Shown piece after piece: positions 34,207 to 44,540 of a stretch of DNA of 64,000 bases. A program made the position numbers and the translations under genes. Each line of letters starts with the position of its first letter. Positions within the stretch are counted from its first letter, which is position 1. Below the pieces are notes generated by a model. That model was not told the DNA's origin and did not search any database. It saw only the letters and a list, made by a program, of their open reading frames with translations. Where the stretch lies: positions 21,737,341 through 21,801,340 of the forward strand of contig CM068583.1 in NCBI GenBank assembly GCA_035048485.1. The letters are read 5' to 3'. The stretch comes from Pteria penguin. Lineage: Eukaryota; Mollusca; Bivalvia; Pterioida; Pteriidae.

Positions 34207-34354
34207 GCTTACTTCGCATTGTTTTAAACTATATCAATACCTTTGGGCTAATACATGAACTGTAATGTTTTCTACTTACCATATATACGGTAAACTCACA
34301 CGTGGCAAAACTGAAAGACTGAAAAAAGATTACACGTCAACGACTTTTCCTATC

Positions 34355-34413
34355 GGCTCGTTAGTTTAGGGGTATGATTCTCTCTTATGGTGTGAGCAGT
34401 CCCGGACGAACCC
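34355..34413 (+). pseudogene. tRNA-Pro(AGG-type) pseudogene with T-arm deletion
   Basis: The 5' half is recognisable, but the T stem-loop is deleted and the loop is TTATGGT. The partner of 34135 has therefore died; the intact CGG copy at 34479 follows it. Confidence 0.8.
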
Positions 34414-34478
34414 TACTACATTTTAAATCAAATAAAGTGAAAAGTATATAATTGTCTAAGGTTTATATATTTAATATT

Positions 34479-34550
34479 GGCTCGTTGGTCTAGGGGTATG
34501 ATTCTCGCTTCGGGTGCGAGAGGTCCCGGGTTCGACTCCCGGACGAGCCC
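34479..34550 (+). tRNA. tRNA-Pro(CGG)
   Basis: Intact 72-nt cloverleaf, loop TTCGGGT (anticodon CGG) and T loop TTCGACT in place of TTCGAAT. T6 stop two bases downstream. Confidence 0.96.
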
Positions 34551-34959
34551 AATTTTTTAAACATTTGTTCGATTCGTTCTTAGACCTATTTGATTTCCCC
34601 TCCAACTACAAGGACAGAGTTAGGGTTTGCAGTACCACTTTGCAGTTTCTGCAGTGCAGTTTGGATGACGCCACTATTTCTGAGAGGTTGCATGGTAACT
34701 ACCTATTTCAACATCATGATATAACTAATAATATAAAAAGCGGCGTAAAACACCAACCGGCCAACGTTCCAATAAGATGTGTACTTCCAATAATTTAGTC
34801 TAATTAACACTTTCTCTAGATCTTGATAATACATATTGTATTAAGTCGTTTTAAAAAATATTGGAGTATTTGTTTTTGTTTTAATATATATATATACTGC
34901 GGATAAATATAAATGTTTTGTCCGTATTTAAATATGTTTTTGTGTGAAATTAAACACAT

Positions 34960-35034
34960 GGGCTCGTCCGGGATTCGAACCCGGGGCCTCTCGCTCCCAA
35001 AATGAAAATCATATCCAGGCTAGACCAACGAGCT
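34960..35034 (-). pseudogene. tRNA-Pro(UGG) pseudogene with 3-nt insertion
   Basis: The T arm is nearly intact, but the anticodon stem no longer pairs and three bases are inserted in the D arm. The anticodon still reads UGG. Confidence 0.8.
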
Positions 35035-35583
35035 GCTTACACAATACAGATACTATATACAGTTCTATAACAACACTAATTTTGGTGGGCAAGTGCAAAT
35101 GCATGCATTGTACATAATCAAAATTAGTTGATTTGAACATAAGCATTACGGTATTCAAAAACGACAGATACAGAAAAGATTCCATTTCACGTTGTCAAGC
35201 TGTTAACCAGGGTAAGATTCTTGCATCGAGTGTGAGTGGTTTGACTCCCATGCGGAGCACGAGTAAGGTTTTACCACCCCACCCACCCACACTTTTCGTA
35301 GAATAATTACATAAAATTTTGAATTTATGTCCCAAATGATATTGAAGTAAAGGTCTTGATTCTGTATTTGACGACACAGAATGTGTTTTGCCTACCGTAT
35401 ATACTGTGTAAAAGTGTGTTTCAGTGAAACACAAAAGAAATTATGTACCACATACTGACTTTGAACTGACGACCAGACTTGATGTTTTGCCCTGCCTTTT
35501 GAACAACATGTACAAAAACATTATTACGTTTTGATTACATCATCCGTTTATAAATGTTCTTATGTGATACAAAAGAAAAACAA

Positions 35584-35655
35584 GGGCTCGTCCGGGATTC
35601 GAACCCGGGACCTCTCGCACCCAAAGCGAGAATCATACCCCTAGACCAACGAGCC
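35584..35655 (-). tRNA. tRNA-Pro(UGG)
   Basis: Identical to the consensus UGG copy. T5 stop downstream on the transcribed strand. Divergent from 35826. Confidence 0.96.
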
Positions 35656-35825
35656 ACTTAAGAACTTTTGACGTTCTAAACTACGTGTATGCCAATACCT
35701 TAGGGCATATAGGGACCTACTTGAATTGAATCTAAAAATAAATGTTGTCTACGTAACAGGTATAACGGTAAATTCATACGTGGCAAAGATTGTGAAAAGA
35801 TTACACGTCGAATATCTGTCATGTC

Positions 35826-35897
35826 GGCTCGTTGGTCTAGGGGTATGATTCTCGCTTAGGGTGCGAGAGGTCCCGGGTTCGAATCCCGGACGAGCCC
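35826..35897 (+). tRNA. tRNA-Pro(AGG)
   Basis: Consensus AGG copy with T5 stop. TACGTGGCA lies 40 bp upstream (35777-35785). Confidence 0.96.
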
Positions 35898-35964
35898 CAT
35901 CACATTTTTATCAAATCATAATATTAAGGTAAAAGCGTGTAAACGAATATATTATTATTAATTC

Positions 35965-36178
35965 TAATGTTTTACGTCACCCTGCAATTATTTTACGTAT
36001 ACATTTGCAACGGACCCACCTCAAGCAATGTACGATCTTTAACGTGACACGCCTACTATGGCACGGGACCACCGCTTTCACTGTCTTATCCGAAAGACAG
36101 GACACAGCCTCACATGTGTGCCAACCCGGAACCTCTCACTTGCGGACCGAGCACCTCATCCACTATGTCACAAGGGCT
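35965..36178 (-). mobile_element. SINE (family A), partial and mutated
   Basis: Minus-strand copy with 'cggataagacagtgaaagcg' and 'gggtccgttgcaaatg' body motifs; the promoter head is degenerate. Confidence 0.7.
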
Positions 36179-36230
36179 AACGAAAACAATTGTCTAAAGG
36201 TGTTGGTTACCCTGTTAGCTCATTGATTTC

Positions 36231-36269
36231 AGATGCAAGAGGTTCCGTGTTCAATTCCCAGACGAGCCC
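36231..36269 (+). pseudogene. tRNA-Pro 3'-half pseudogene
   Basis: Only the 3' anticodon-stem strand, T arm and 3' acceptor strand remain ('gaggttccgtgttcaattcc' then 'cagacgagccc'). Confidence 0.65.
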
Positions 36270-36506
36270 CAATTTTTAACCATTCGCTCATTCTTACTCT
36301 ATAAATATTTCGGTTTAAGTTGATTTCTCTTTTAGTAACAAGGGCAGAATTGTATCGATCACGATTTTCTACACAGGTAGGCATCTGCTGTATAGGGATG
36401 AACTGAATTTTAAGTTGTCGAAATGCGCATCTGATGCACAAAATTATAATGTATATGTATATATATATGTTGTAATATTTACAATAAACACCCGAGGGCA
36501 TCATAA

Positions 36507-36962
36507 GTCCGCGCCACTCACTCTGGAAACTGGAAAATCTGAATTTTCAGTTATTCATCTTCAGAATAATTTCAAAAAGGCAAAACCATTCGATAGATCT
36601 TGTTTAGTCGTAACTTTTGGTGTATGATATATGTTTGTAAGAAGAAGGGTTCATATTTTATAGAAAAAAATCAATTTTAGATAGGGTGATTTCCATGTTA
36701 AATTTTGACGTGACGTCGCCAAGTTTCCCATAGACTCAATGTTAAACATCGGCGACGTCACGTCAAAATTAACATAGAAAACGCCCTATCTAAAATGATT
36801 TTTCCCTATAAAATACGAATGCTTCTTCGTAAAAACATATAATATACACCAAAAGTTACGACTAAACAAGATCTGTCGATTGATATTAATTTTGTAAAAC
36901 TGTTTTAAAGATAAATAAGTGAAAATCCAGATTTTTCGGTTTACAAAATGAGTGGCGCGGAC
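36507..36962. mobile_element. Large foldback element, arms about 213 bp, 30-bp loop
   Basis: The left arm starts GTCCGCGCCACTCA and the right arm ends TGAGTGGCGCGGAC-like (36950-36962). The arms meet at 36720/36751 with 'gacgtgacgtcgcc' and its inverse. Pairing is high along the arms ('gatcttgtttagtcgtaact' against 'agttacgactaaacaagatc'). No target duplication was identified. No open frame. Confidence 0.85.
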
Positions 36963-37038
36963 AGTAGTTGTACTGACATGAAACATATACTTGTAATTTT
37001 CAGTCATGAAATTTTGTAAATCACCCTAATATTTAGGA

Positions 37039-37210
37039 GGGGCAGGCTTGGTGTAGTGGTTAAGTGCTTGGCTTGCGGCGCCAACGATCCGGGTTCGATT
37101 CCCGGGTTGCGCCACTATGTTTAAGAGGTTGGTAACCTCCTGCTTCCATTTCGCGATAAAACTGAAATATTTTTAAAAGCGACGTAAAACACCAATCAAC
37201 CAACCAACCA
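37039..37210 (+). mobile_element. tRNA-derived SINE (family B) with 14-bp target duplication
   Basis: A tRNA-like head (A box 'tggtgtagtggtta', B box 'gggttcgattcccggg') is followed by a short body and a CAACCAACCAACCA tail. CCTAATATTTAGGA flanks it at 37025-37038 and 37211-37224. It belongs to a different family from the GCCGGTGTGG SINEs. Confidence 0.9.
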
Positions 37211-37800
37211 CCTAATATTTAGGAATATCTCCCTCGTGCATAGCTCTGTCCTTAGATTGATTCTTTGGCTACACTTTTTCAGCCACTTCGGTTTTAACTA
37301 TTCTCTTCAAATATTTATATAAATTATTATTAGATTTTCAAACATGAGCATCACTGAACAGACATAGGCTGTAGAGCTTGCACAAAATTAAAACGTATAT
37401 AGCCATTGTCCTCTGTATATTGATTTTTATATACTGTATATAAGACCACATTTTAAGACTCCTCCATCAATATTTATACTTGTTCAACTTTTTTTTCAAG
37501 CGAATACAGGAAGCAATTTTGTAACCTGGGAAAATTCTTGAAGCATGCCTCACTTTTATACCTGCGATAATCTGAGTACATGTATAAGATTTACAGCATC
37601 CACTTCACATTTGAACATGGATTTCTAATATTTTCGAAGTGCTTATTATATATTTGACATTGGTATATTAAGCACTTTTGATCGAGTTTGAATGTATATT
37701 GTTTGTATATCATATATCTGTTACAAGTTAGTCAAGTAGTACCATGTATAGTATATTATATATACCATATATCTTATATAAAGATGTGAAATACTCTGTT

Positions 37801-37844
37801 GGCTCGTCGGTCTAGGGGTATGATTCTCACTTTGGCCGCGAGAC
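37801..37844 (+). pseudogene. tRNA-Pro 5'-half pseudogene
   Basis: The acceptor 5' strand, D arm and anticodon loop (TTTGGCC) are kept; the sequence breaks off in the 3' anticodon stem. A plus-strand copy with a UGG-like loop is an exception to the strand rule, but it is dead. Confidence 0.75.
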
Positions 37845-38344
37845 AACGTATGGAATGCGGATGAATGAACATTTTCTGACAATTTTGTCGTTAACATTAA
37901 AAACTACGTTTATCTGCCTGTGATTTAAGAATAAAACTATCGGCTGTCTTAGATATCCAGTAAAATCAAATTATCAATTTATTTACTTATCTATTTATCT
38001 ATCTATTTATTCATTTAGTTTCCTTTTTGATGGGAGATGTTGGGGTGGGGTCGAACTGTCTTCGTACTGTTGGAGACAAAGTAATGAAGTCGATGCTTTT
38101 TTCATAAAGGAATGGCTGTGAGAATAACTGTTTGATCATATTATTCCTCAGGTCAGTGTGCTCTGAACTTTTACATGCTTCTCACAGTTCTTACCCATGA
38201 TACAATGACAATATTGCGGCAAGACGGCAGCTTTATCTTTAATGGATTGTGAAATATAAAGTTAAACTGCATTACTTATTGTTGATATACAAATTGGCAA
38301 TAGTATGTATTAAATATATTGTCCGTTTGTAAATGTTTTCGTGT

Positions 38345-38640
38345 GATGGAGCAGACGCGGCTCAATATGTTGGGTGCTTGGCTCGCGACGATGATTTTCT
38401 CGGTGATGAGACAGTGAGCACAGAAATACCGCGGTTTCGTGGTGGACATGACACCTAGGGTGTTCCTCACAGCTTCGGGTGGGTCCTTATATTTATGTGT
38501 ATTGTATCAGACAGATCTCGTCACCTAGATGTGTCCTCACAGCTTCGGGTGGGTCCTTATATTTATATGTATTGTATCACACAGATGTCGTCACCGTGTA
38601 AGTGAACAAATCTTGGGGTGACGCAAAACATGAAACAATC
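38345..38640 (+). mobile_element. Degenerate SINE (family A) with internal duplication
   Basis: Body motifs are present. The segment 'cctcacagcttcgggtgggt' with its following ~40 bp occurs twice (38472 and 38531), so part of the body is tandemly duplicated. Confidence 0.65.
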
Positions 38641-38676
38641 AAAACAAAGCAAAGTATGAAAACAAACAAAAAATAA

Positions 38677-38748
38677 ATGTTCGTCCGAGATTCGAACCCG
38701 GGACCTGTCGCACCCAAAGCGAAAACCATACCCCTAGACCAACAAGCT
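38677..38748 (-). pseudogene. tRNA-Pro(UGG) copy, mutated
   Basis: Full length with UGG anticodon, but substitutions in the acceptor (both strands), anticodon stem and D arm make it a probable pseudogene. It sits divergently to 38867. Confidence 0.7.
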
Positions 38749-38866
38749 GTCTAATAGTACTAGTCACTCGTTTTTTAAGAAACTCGGCATAGGTGAGCAT
38801 ATGCTCTCTATACATGAATTGAATATACTTCATATTAAATTCACACAAGGTTTTCATTAAATTATC

Positions 38867-38938
38867 GGCTCGTTTGTCTAGGGGTATGGTTCTCCCTTAG
38901 GATGCGAGAGGTCCCGGGTTCGAATCCCGGACGAGCCC
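38867..38938 (+). tRNA. tRNA-Pro(AGG), low-quality copy
   Basis: Acceptor and T arm are intact, but the anticodon stem has one C:C mismatch (CTCCC/GCGAG) and the loop is TTAGGAT. It may be weakly functional or an early pseudogene. Confidence 0.6.
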
Positions 38939-39185
38939 AGTCACATATTTTAGCAAATCAATTTTATAAAATAAAATCTGGAAAAAAGTATTGGAAAGTA
39001 TCTGTCGGATTATTGGTTAAGGGTATTATTCTTGATTCAGCTACTGGGATCGATTTCTGACCATTCGACTAAAATTATTCGTTCATTTTATTCATCTATC
39101 TAAGTTAGTAGTTAAAGCGCTAGGCTTGCAGGGAAGTGGGCATAGGGATCTGGTAAATCATCAAACAATTTTTATACCTATGCAG

Positions 39186-39215
39186 AAAAAGTTGGGGAGG
39201 GGGGGGGGGGGGGAG
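39186..39215. repeat. Poly-G tract
   Basis: A nearly pure G run of about 27 bases. Simple repeat only. Confidence 0.9.
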
Positions 39216-39446
39216 GGTATACATAGGAATGACATTGTCTGTCCGTCTATATGGTCAGTTTATATCTCTGATCACCCGTCTGTCAATGCAGATGTTTATT
39301 CTGAGCTTATTCATGCTTTATACAGTTCAAAGACATAGACTACTTTCAGTGTATGTCTCTGGCAGTTCTTATCCATGACACAGAAAAAATATTGTGTCAT
39401 TTCATTGTCCCGATGATCTCTTCACACATCTGTGAACAATGATACA

Positions 39447-39619
39447 AAAGACAGCGAAGGTCCTGTGTCGCAGTGAACATGGTACGTAAACATCCCCCCC
39501 CCCTCACTTCTTCAGGCGGGTCCGTTGCATAGGACTAAATTTCTATGTATTGTATCAAGTAAATGTCGTCACGTGCAAAACACTAAATGTGACGTACAAC
39601 AAGAAAAACAAACAAATAA
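39447..39619 (+). mobile_element. SINE (family A) 3' fragment
   Basis: Only the body and tail remain ('aggtcctgtgtcgcagtg', 'ggcgggtccgttgcatagg', 'aaatgtcgtcacgtg', 'gtgacgtacaacaa'). Confidence 0.65.
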
Positions 39620-39695
39620 AATCTTTTGCATGATAGATGAAAAACAAAAGCAACACAGATAAAACTACAAAACAAAAACAAAAAATAAAAAACAA

Positions 39696-39767
39696 GGGCT
39701 CGTCCGGGATTCGAACCCGGGACCTCTCGCACCCAAAGCGAGAATCATACCCCTAGACCAACGAGCC
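39696..39767 (-). tRNA. tRNA-Pro(UGG)
   Basis: Consensus UGG copy; GTAAGC leader; A-rich left flank supplies T5-T6 stops on the transcribed strand. Divergent from 39894. Confidence 0.96.
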
Positions 39768-39893
39768 GCTTACAACTGTCATTCCTTTTTAAGAACCTCT
39801 GCATAAGTGGGCATATTCTGTCTATACATGAATTAAATCTAAAAATATACTTGAGTTGATGTTACATTCACACCCGGATACCAATTGTATATC

Positions 39894-39965
39894 GGCTCGT
39901 TGGTCTAGGGGTATGATTCTCGCTTAGGGTGCGAGAGGTCCCGGGTTCGAATCCCGGACGAGCCC
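39894..39965 (+). tRNA. tRNA-Pro(AGG)
   Basis: Consensus AGG copy. 126 bp from the 5' end of its partner. The first T4 is about 25 nt downstream. Confidence 0.95.
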
Positions 39966-40055
39966 AGTTACATATATTATAACAAATCAATTTTATGATA
40001 TATAAATATAAAAGTTTGAGAAAAAAAAGTGTGGGAAAGTATATCGTCGTGTATA

Positions 40056-40206
40056 GGGGGGGACCCCCCCTGGAATCCGAAAATTTTACCTAAAAAAGGT
40101 AATTTTTGGGAATTTTGGGGGTTGGAACCCCCCCCCCCTCGTCTAAGAGAAAAATTTACCTTTTTTGGTTGGACCCCCTCTGACAAAAATTTCTGGATCC
40201 GCGCAT
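40056..40206. mobile_element. MITE, GCGCGGAT family, copy 2 (left end lost)
   Basis: It matches 1046-1214 from the poly-G/poly-C part onward ('ggaatccgaaaattttacc', 'tttttggttggaccccctct') and ends CTGGATCCGCGCAT, but the left terminal repeat is missing. Confidence 0.75.
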
Positions 40207-40730
40207 GAAAGCAATACAAAATCTAAACAGTATATTTTCAAAAATATAATTTCTGAATCATTCAAACCGTTTTCGAATAGGTCCTTTTAGAATAGTGGTA
40301 CATGTATTTCGATTTTCCCACATTTGTCGGCTATCCCAAATTTCCCTTTTCCAAATGCAACATATAGAGACAATAGTTTTTACAATTCCAATAAAGTCAA
40401 AACTTTAAATAAATTTACTTTCAGATAATAAATCTCAAAATCGATTAATGGGCATTGTTGTCTATTCTAAAGCAGTCCCTGTAATTCTATTAAAGCGATC
40501 TTAGATAATTGTGAAGAAATATTCCCATGGGAAGTAAGAGTGGAATAATGTGCTGCTGCAAGGAAGTTGTTCGTGATGAAAAAAGTTATGTATAAATTTA
40601 GATCTATGTTCAGCATTTACAGATCATGAAAATTCAATGCGAAACAATTTACTTTAATTCGATCACCTATATCTGGAAAGTTTATTGTGAGCGATGTTAA
40701 CATAATATCAATGATATGATAATAAAACAA

Positions 40731-40802
40731 GGGCTCGTCCGGGATTCGAACCCGGGACCTCTCGCACCCAAAGCGAGAATCATACCCCTAGACCAACGAG
40801 CC
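40731..40802 (-). tRNA. tRNA-Pro(UGG)
   Basis: Consensus UGG copy; GTAAGC leader; T4 stop. Divergent from 40945. Confidence 0.96.
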
Positions 40803-40944
40803 GCTTACAAAATCCTTTCATTCAATACAATATATGATGTCATATCTCCATGAATTAAATCTAAATTTAGATGTACGTGACATTTTTAGTTTTCTCAGTT
40901 TAAGGCAAACGGGGCGGATAGTAGTTCTCATTAGTATCTACATC

Positions 40945-41016
40945 GGCTCGTTGGTCTAGGGGTATGATTCTCGCTTAGGGTGCGAGAGGTCCCGGGTTCG
41001 AATCCCGGACGAGCCC
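40945..41016 (+). tRNA. tRNA-Pro(AGG)
   Basis: Consensus AGG copy with T5 stop about 10 nt downstream. 142 bp from its partner. Confidence 0.96.
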
Positions 41017-41630
41017 ATATAAGCCTTTTTCCTTTTTCAAATTTTTATTCGATATAAAGATTAAATGAAACAGGTGAAATTTCTATGCCAAAATGCATTT
41101 TAAAATCTAATTCTATTTGCGGATATAGGAGTTTCTGCAATTAGATTCCAGATTATAATTAACTTTTTGAAGCAAACACTCTTGATATTCATTGTGTTGG
41201 GAAAGGAACACTGTCATTATAGCACAAAGCAAATAAATGTCATGTCACACACTTTTCTTAACATTCTTACAAGTTTGCAGTTATTTTACAAACATGGTAC
41301 CTTCATCATTGAAGTAAAATGCAGTACAAAATCTAAACAGCATATTTTTAAAAGAATAATTTCCGAAGTATTTAAACTCTCTTCGAAGAAGTCCTTTTAA
41401 AAATTTGGTATCTCGATTTTCCTACATTTGTCGATTATCCCAAATTTCTCTTTCCCAAATGTAACATGTAGAGATGACATTTTTACAATTCCAATAACGT
41501 CAAAATTTTGAAGAAATTTTACTTTCAAATAATAGACATTGGAATACATTTCCAAAGTGTTTCTTATGGACATTATTGTCAGTTCTAGTGCAGGATCATT
41601 GTAATTCTAAGTGACCCTATACAGTAAGAG

Positions 41631-41732
41631 CACAGGGCTTTCGGCTCGTTGGTCCACCCTCAATTATACCAAACCAATATAATATTATATTGGTATAATT
41701 GGGGGGAGGACCAACCAGCCGAAAGCCCTGTG
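41631..41732. mobile_element. Hairpin insertion carrying tRNA-Pro 5' sequence, 7-bp target duplication
   Basis: Arms of about 42 bp ('cacagggctttcggctcgtt' then 'ggtccaccct' against 'ggaccaaccagccgaaagcc' then 'ctgtg') pair across an AT palindrome. GTAAGAG flanks both ends (41624-41630, 41733-41739). Within the left arm, TCGGCTCGTTGGTC equals the base before plus the first bases of the local tRNA-Pro genes. Confidence 0.75.
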
Positions 41733-41942
41733 GTAAGAGTAATATACTGTGGTGTTGTGGGGTCTTTGTGATGAAAAACTGATGAATAAATTAAGATCTA
41801 TGTTCAGCATTTATAGATCATGAGAATTCAATGTGAAACAATTTACTATAATTCTGTCACCTATATAACAATCGACATCTGGAAAGCATATTGTGAGTGA
41901 TGTATACATAGCATCAATGATTTTTTATATGAAAAGAAAAAA

Positions 41943-42014
41943 GGGCTCGCGCGGCATTCGAACCCGGGACCTCTCGTGTCAAAAGCAAACACCATACCCA
42001 TACACCAATGAGAT
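41943..42014 (-). pseudogene. tRNA-Pro-derived pseudogene, anticodon now UUG
   Basis: The T arm is nearly perfect, but the acceptor is unpaired (ATCTCAT/GCGAGCC) and the anticodon loop TTTTGAC reads UUG. No intact plus-strand partner lies within 200 bp. Confidence 0.75.
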
Positions 42015-42420
42015 ACTTGTGGATTCATTTAAAATTTTTTTTATCTTATCCTATAAAATCTATACTTCTAATTTTCACTGTATGTGTCGATTATCCCAAA
42101 TTTCTATTTAACAAATTCGACAAGTAAAGACGATAAATATTTTTTGATAATTCCAATAAAGCCATGATTTCAAATAAATTTTACTTTCAGACAGAAACAT
42201 AAGAGACTTTGAAATAATTCCAGTGTGTTTCTTATCGACATTGTTGTCTATTCTAGGGCAGAATCTTTGTAATTCTGGGTGATCCTTGCGAAATCTGAGG
42301 AATATAAGGCTGTGCTAAGTATGTGGGATGTATATGATGAAAAACTTATGAAGTTATGTATAGATTTAGATCTATGTTCAGCATTCCTAGATCATGAGAA
42401 TTCATTATGACACAATTTAC

Positions 42421-42591
42421 ATGCGCGGATACAGAGGGGGGTCTGGACCCCCCCCCCCACCTGGAATCAGAAAATTTTACCAAAAAAAGGTAATGTTTGG
42501 GTATTTTGGGGGTTGGACCCCCCTCGTCTAAGAGAAAAATTTACCTTTTTTGGTTGGACCCCATCTGACAAAAAATTCTGGATCCGCGCAT
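42421..42591. mobile_element. MITE, GCGCGGAT family, copy 3, with visible empty site
   Basis: Both termini are complete (ATGCGCGGATACAGAG / CTGGATCCGCGCAT). The local paralogous repeat at about 40648 and 41840 shows the uninterrupted site ('caatttacttta'). Here the element splits it, leaving TTTAC on the left and TTTTC on the right, a 5-bp target duplication with one change. Confidence 0.85.
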
Positions 42592-42689
42592 TTTCTTTAA
42601 TTCGATCACCTATATTATAATCAACATCTGGAAAGTCTATTGTGGATGAGGTAAACATAGTATCAATGCTCTTGTGTATAAGAAAACAA

Positions 42690-42757
42690 GGGCTCGTCCG
42701 GGATTCGAACCCGGGACCTCTCGCACCCAAAGCACCCAACCCCTAGACCAACGAGCC
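42690..42757 (-). pseudogene. tRNA-Pro(UGG) with 4-nt deletion
   Basis: The acceptor and T arm are intact, but four bases are lost and others changed across the anticodon stem and D arm, so the cloverleaf cannot form. Its divergent partner 42898 is intact. Confidence 0.85.
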
Positions 42758-42897
42758 GCTTACAGAATCCTTTCATTCAATAAAATATAAACACGGGTAT
42801 GTATAATTTTATGTCTCCATGAATTAAATCTAAACTTAGATATACGTGACATGTTAAGAAAACGGGACGGATAGTAACTCTCATTGTAATCTACATC

Positions 42898-42969
42898 GGC
42901 TCGTTGGTCTAGGGGTATGATTCTCGCTTAGGGTGCGAGAGGTCCCGGGTTCGAATCCCGGACGAGCCC
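42898..42969 (+). tRNA. tRNA-Pro(AGG)
   Basis: Consensus AGG copy; T4 stop about 5 nt downstream, then a T-rich tract. Confidence 0.96.
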
Positions 42970-43177
42970 CAAGCTTTTCTGTTGGTTTTTCCTTTTCTTT
43001 TTTTTTTTTTTTAGTTTTTGTTTTTTTCTTTTTTTGGTTTTTTTTTAATACAAAGAGTATGAAGTATGGTAAAATTTAGACCAAGATGTAAGTTATAGTC
43101 TCATTCTATCTGCAGATACAAAAGTTCCCAGAAATGAATTCCATAGACAAGATTTTGAAGTCTGCACTTATCTGGAC

Positions 43178-43549
43178 CCGAGGTTATAAAACGTTTTAGA
43201 GCAAGACTCGGTGCTCCAAATTGAGTACGTGCTCAAACTCGAGCACGACATGAAATTCATCGAGGTTATAAAAAATTGGAGTACATCCACGCCTTTGCTC
43301 ATAACCGTACTCGAAATGTAAATATGGCGGCTGGTAACAAAATTAGACGCAAACAACATCGAATTTAAATTACCAAAGTCACGGTCCCCATGTCACCGGT
43401 CAAGTCCACTTGAGGATCTCGAGGAAGGCCCAAGGTTTAGTCATGATCGAAAGCGTTTATAACCTCACCCGTACTCATACTCATGATCCGGCTTTAAATA
43501 GTGAGTAAGGATTGAAGTTTGAGTACGGGTAAAAGCTTTATAACCTTGG
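43178..43549. mobile_element. Putative TIR element in the duplicated unit, copy 1
   Basis: It begins CCGAGGTTATAAAACGTTTT and ends with the inverse-like 'aaaagctttataaccttgg'. Inside, GAGTAC/GTACTC and GAGCAC motifs recur in both orientations, so it is fold-prone. Confidence 0.5.
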
Positions 43550-43642
43550 TTATAGTGTTCTAATGTATATAAATTTTCAAAACAGTAGAGCGAAAACACA
43601 TAGTTGTCATTGATATACATTTAAGATTTTGTTTTATTTTAG

Positions 43643-43712
43643 ATTCGTGAAATAGTCTGATTCTGCTTGCGTGTGCGAAGGATCCCGAGTCTGACTCCCT
43701 GTGAACGCCCAT
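43643..43712 (+). pseudogene. Very old tRNA-like remnant
   Basis: 'tagtctgattctgcttgcgt' then 'gtgcgaaggatcccgagtct' follows the spacing of the local tRNA-Pro copies but is heavily mutated. The duplicate is at about 45211-45281. Confidence 0.4.
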
Positions 43713-44259
43713 CTGTTTTAGGCCTGTAAATTTTTCCATAGAGTATACCGGGTAACGTAAAAAAAAATAGAAGTTAAACAACTCTAGTTTTATCATTGTA
43801 TGAAAAAATCTGCCATTTAAGTAAAGGCTGCTGTTATGATAAAAAGAAGAAATTATTGAAATTTCGAGTAACACAGAAAGCAGGCATTCTGCACCTTTAA
43901 CAACATTAATAAATACTTTTTCCCAATTTATTATTGTGATATTCATTGTGTTGGGAAAGGAACACTGTCCTTGTAGCACAATAGCAAATAAATGTCACGT
44001 TACACTCTTTTTCCACATTCTAATAAGTTTGCAGTTATTTTAGAAACACGTCAGTATCATCAAATAAGAGTGGAATACTGTGCTGCTGTTGGACGTTTGT
44101 GATGAAAAAGTGATGTTTGAATTTAGATCTATGTTCAGCATTCATAGATCGTGAGAATTCAGTGTGATATGATTTACTTTTATTCGATCGCCTTTATCTG
44201 GAAAGTCTATTATGGATGAGGTAAACACAGTATCAATGCTCTTGTGTATAAGAAAACAA

Positions 44260-44331
44260 GGGCTCGTCCGGGATTCGAACCCGGGACCTCTCGCACCCAA
44301 AGCGAGAATCATATCCCTAGATTAACGAGCC
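44260..44331 (-). tRNA. tRNA-Pro(UGG), variant with D-arm changes
   Basis: Acceptor, anticodon and T arms match the consensus, but four positions differ in the D region (GTTAATCTAGGGATATGATT). It may score lower or be drifting toward a pseudogene. Confidence 0.7.
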
Positions 44332-44468
44332 GCTTACAGAATCATTTCATACAAGCCCTAAACACGGGTATGTATAATTTTATGTCTCCATGAATTAAAT
44401 CTAAACTTAGATATACGTGACATGTTAAGAAAACGGGACGGATAGTAACTCTCATTGTAATCTACATC

Positions 44469-44540
44469 GGCTCGTTGGTCTAGGGGTATGATTCTCGCTT
44501 AGGGTGCGAGAGGTCCCGGGTTCGAATCCCGGACGAGCCC
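44469..44540 (+). tRNA. tRNA-Pro(AGG)
   Basis: Consensus AGG copy; duplicate of 42898 with the same T4 stop. Confidence 0.96.

Noticed and set aside
35195..35275. Another tRNA-Pro relic ('gtaagattcttgcatcgagt')
   Set aside because: Only a weak resemblance to the anticodon arm; no stems remain, so it was not annotated.
37039..37113. A functional tRNA gene
   Set aside because: It has A and B boxes but is the head of a SINE with body, tail and 14-bp target duplication.
39003..39065. tRNA-Pro relic ('ggattattggttaagggtat')
   Set aside because: Similarity covers only about 30 bases of the 5' half and may be chance within this tRNA-rich region.
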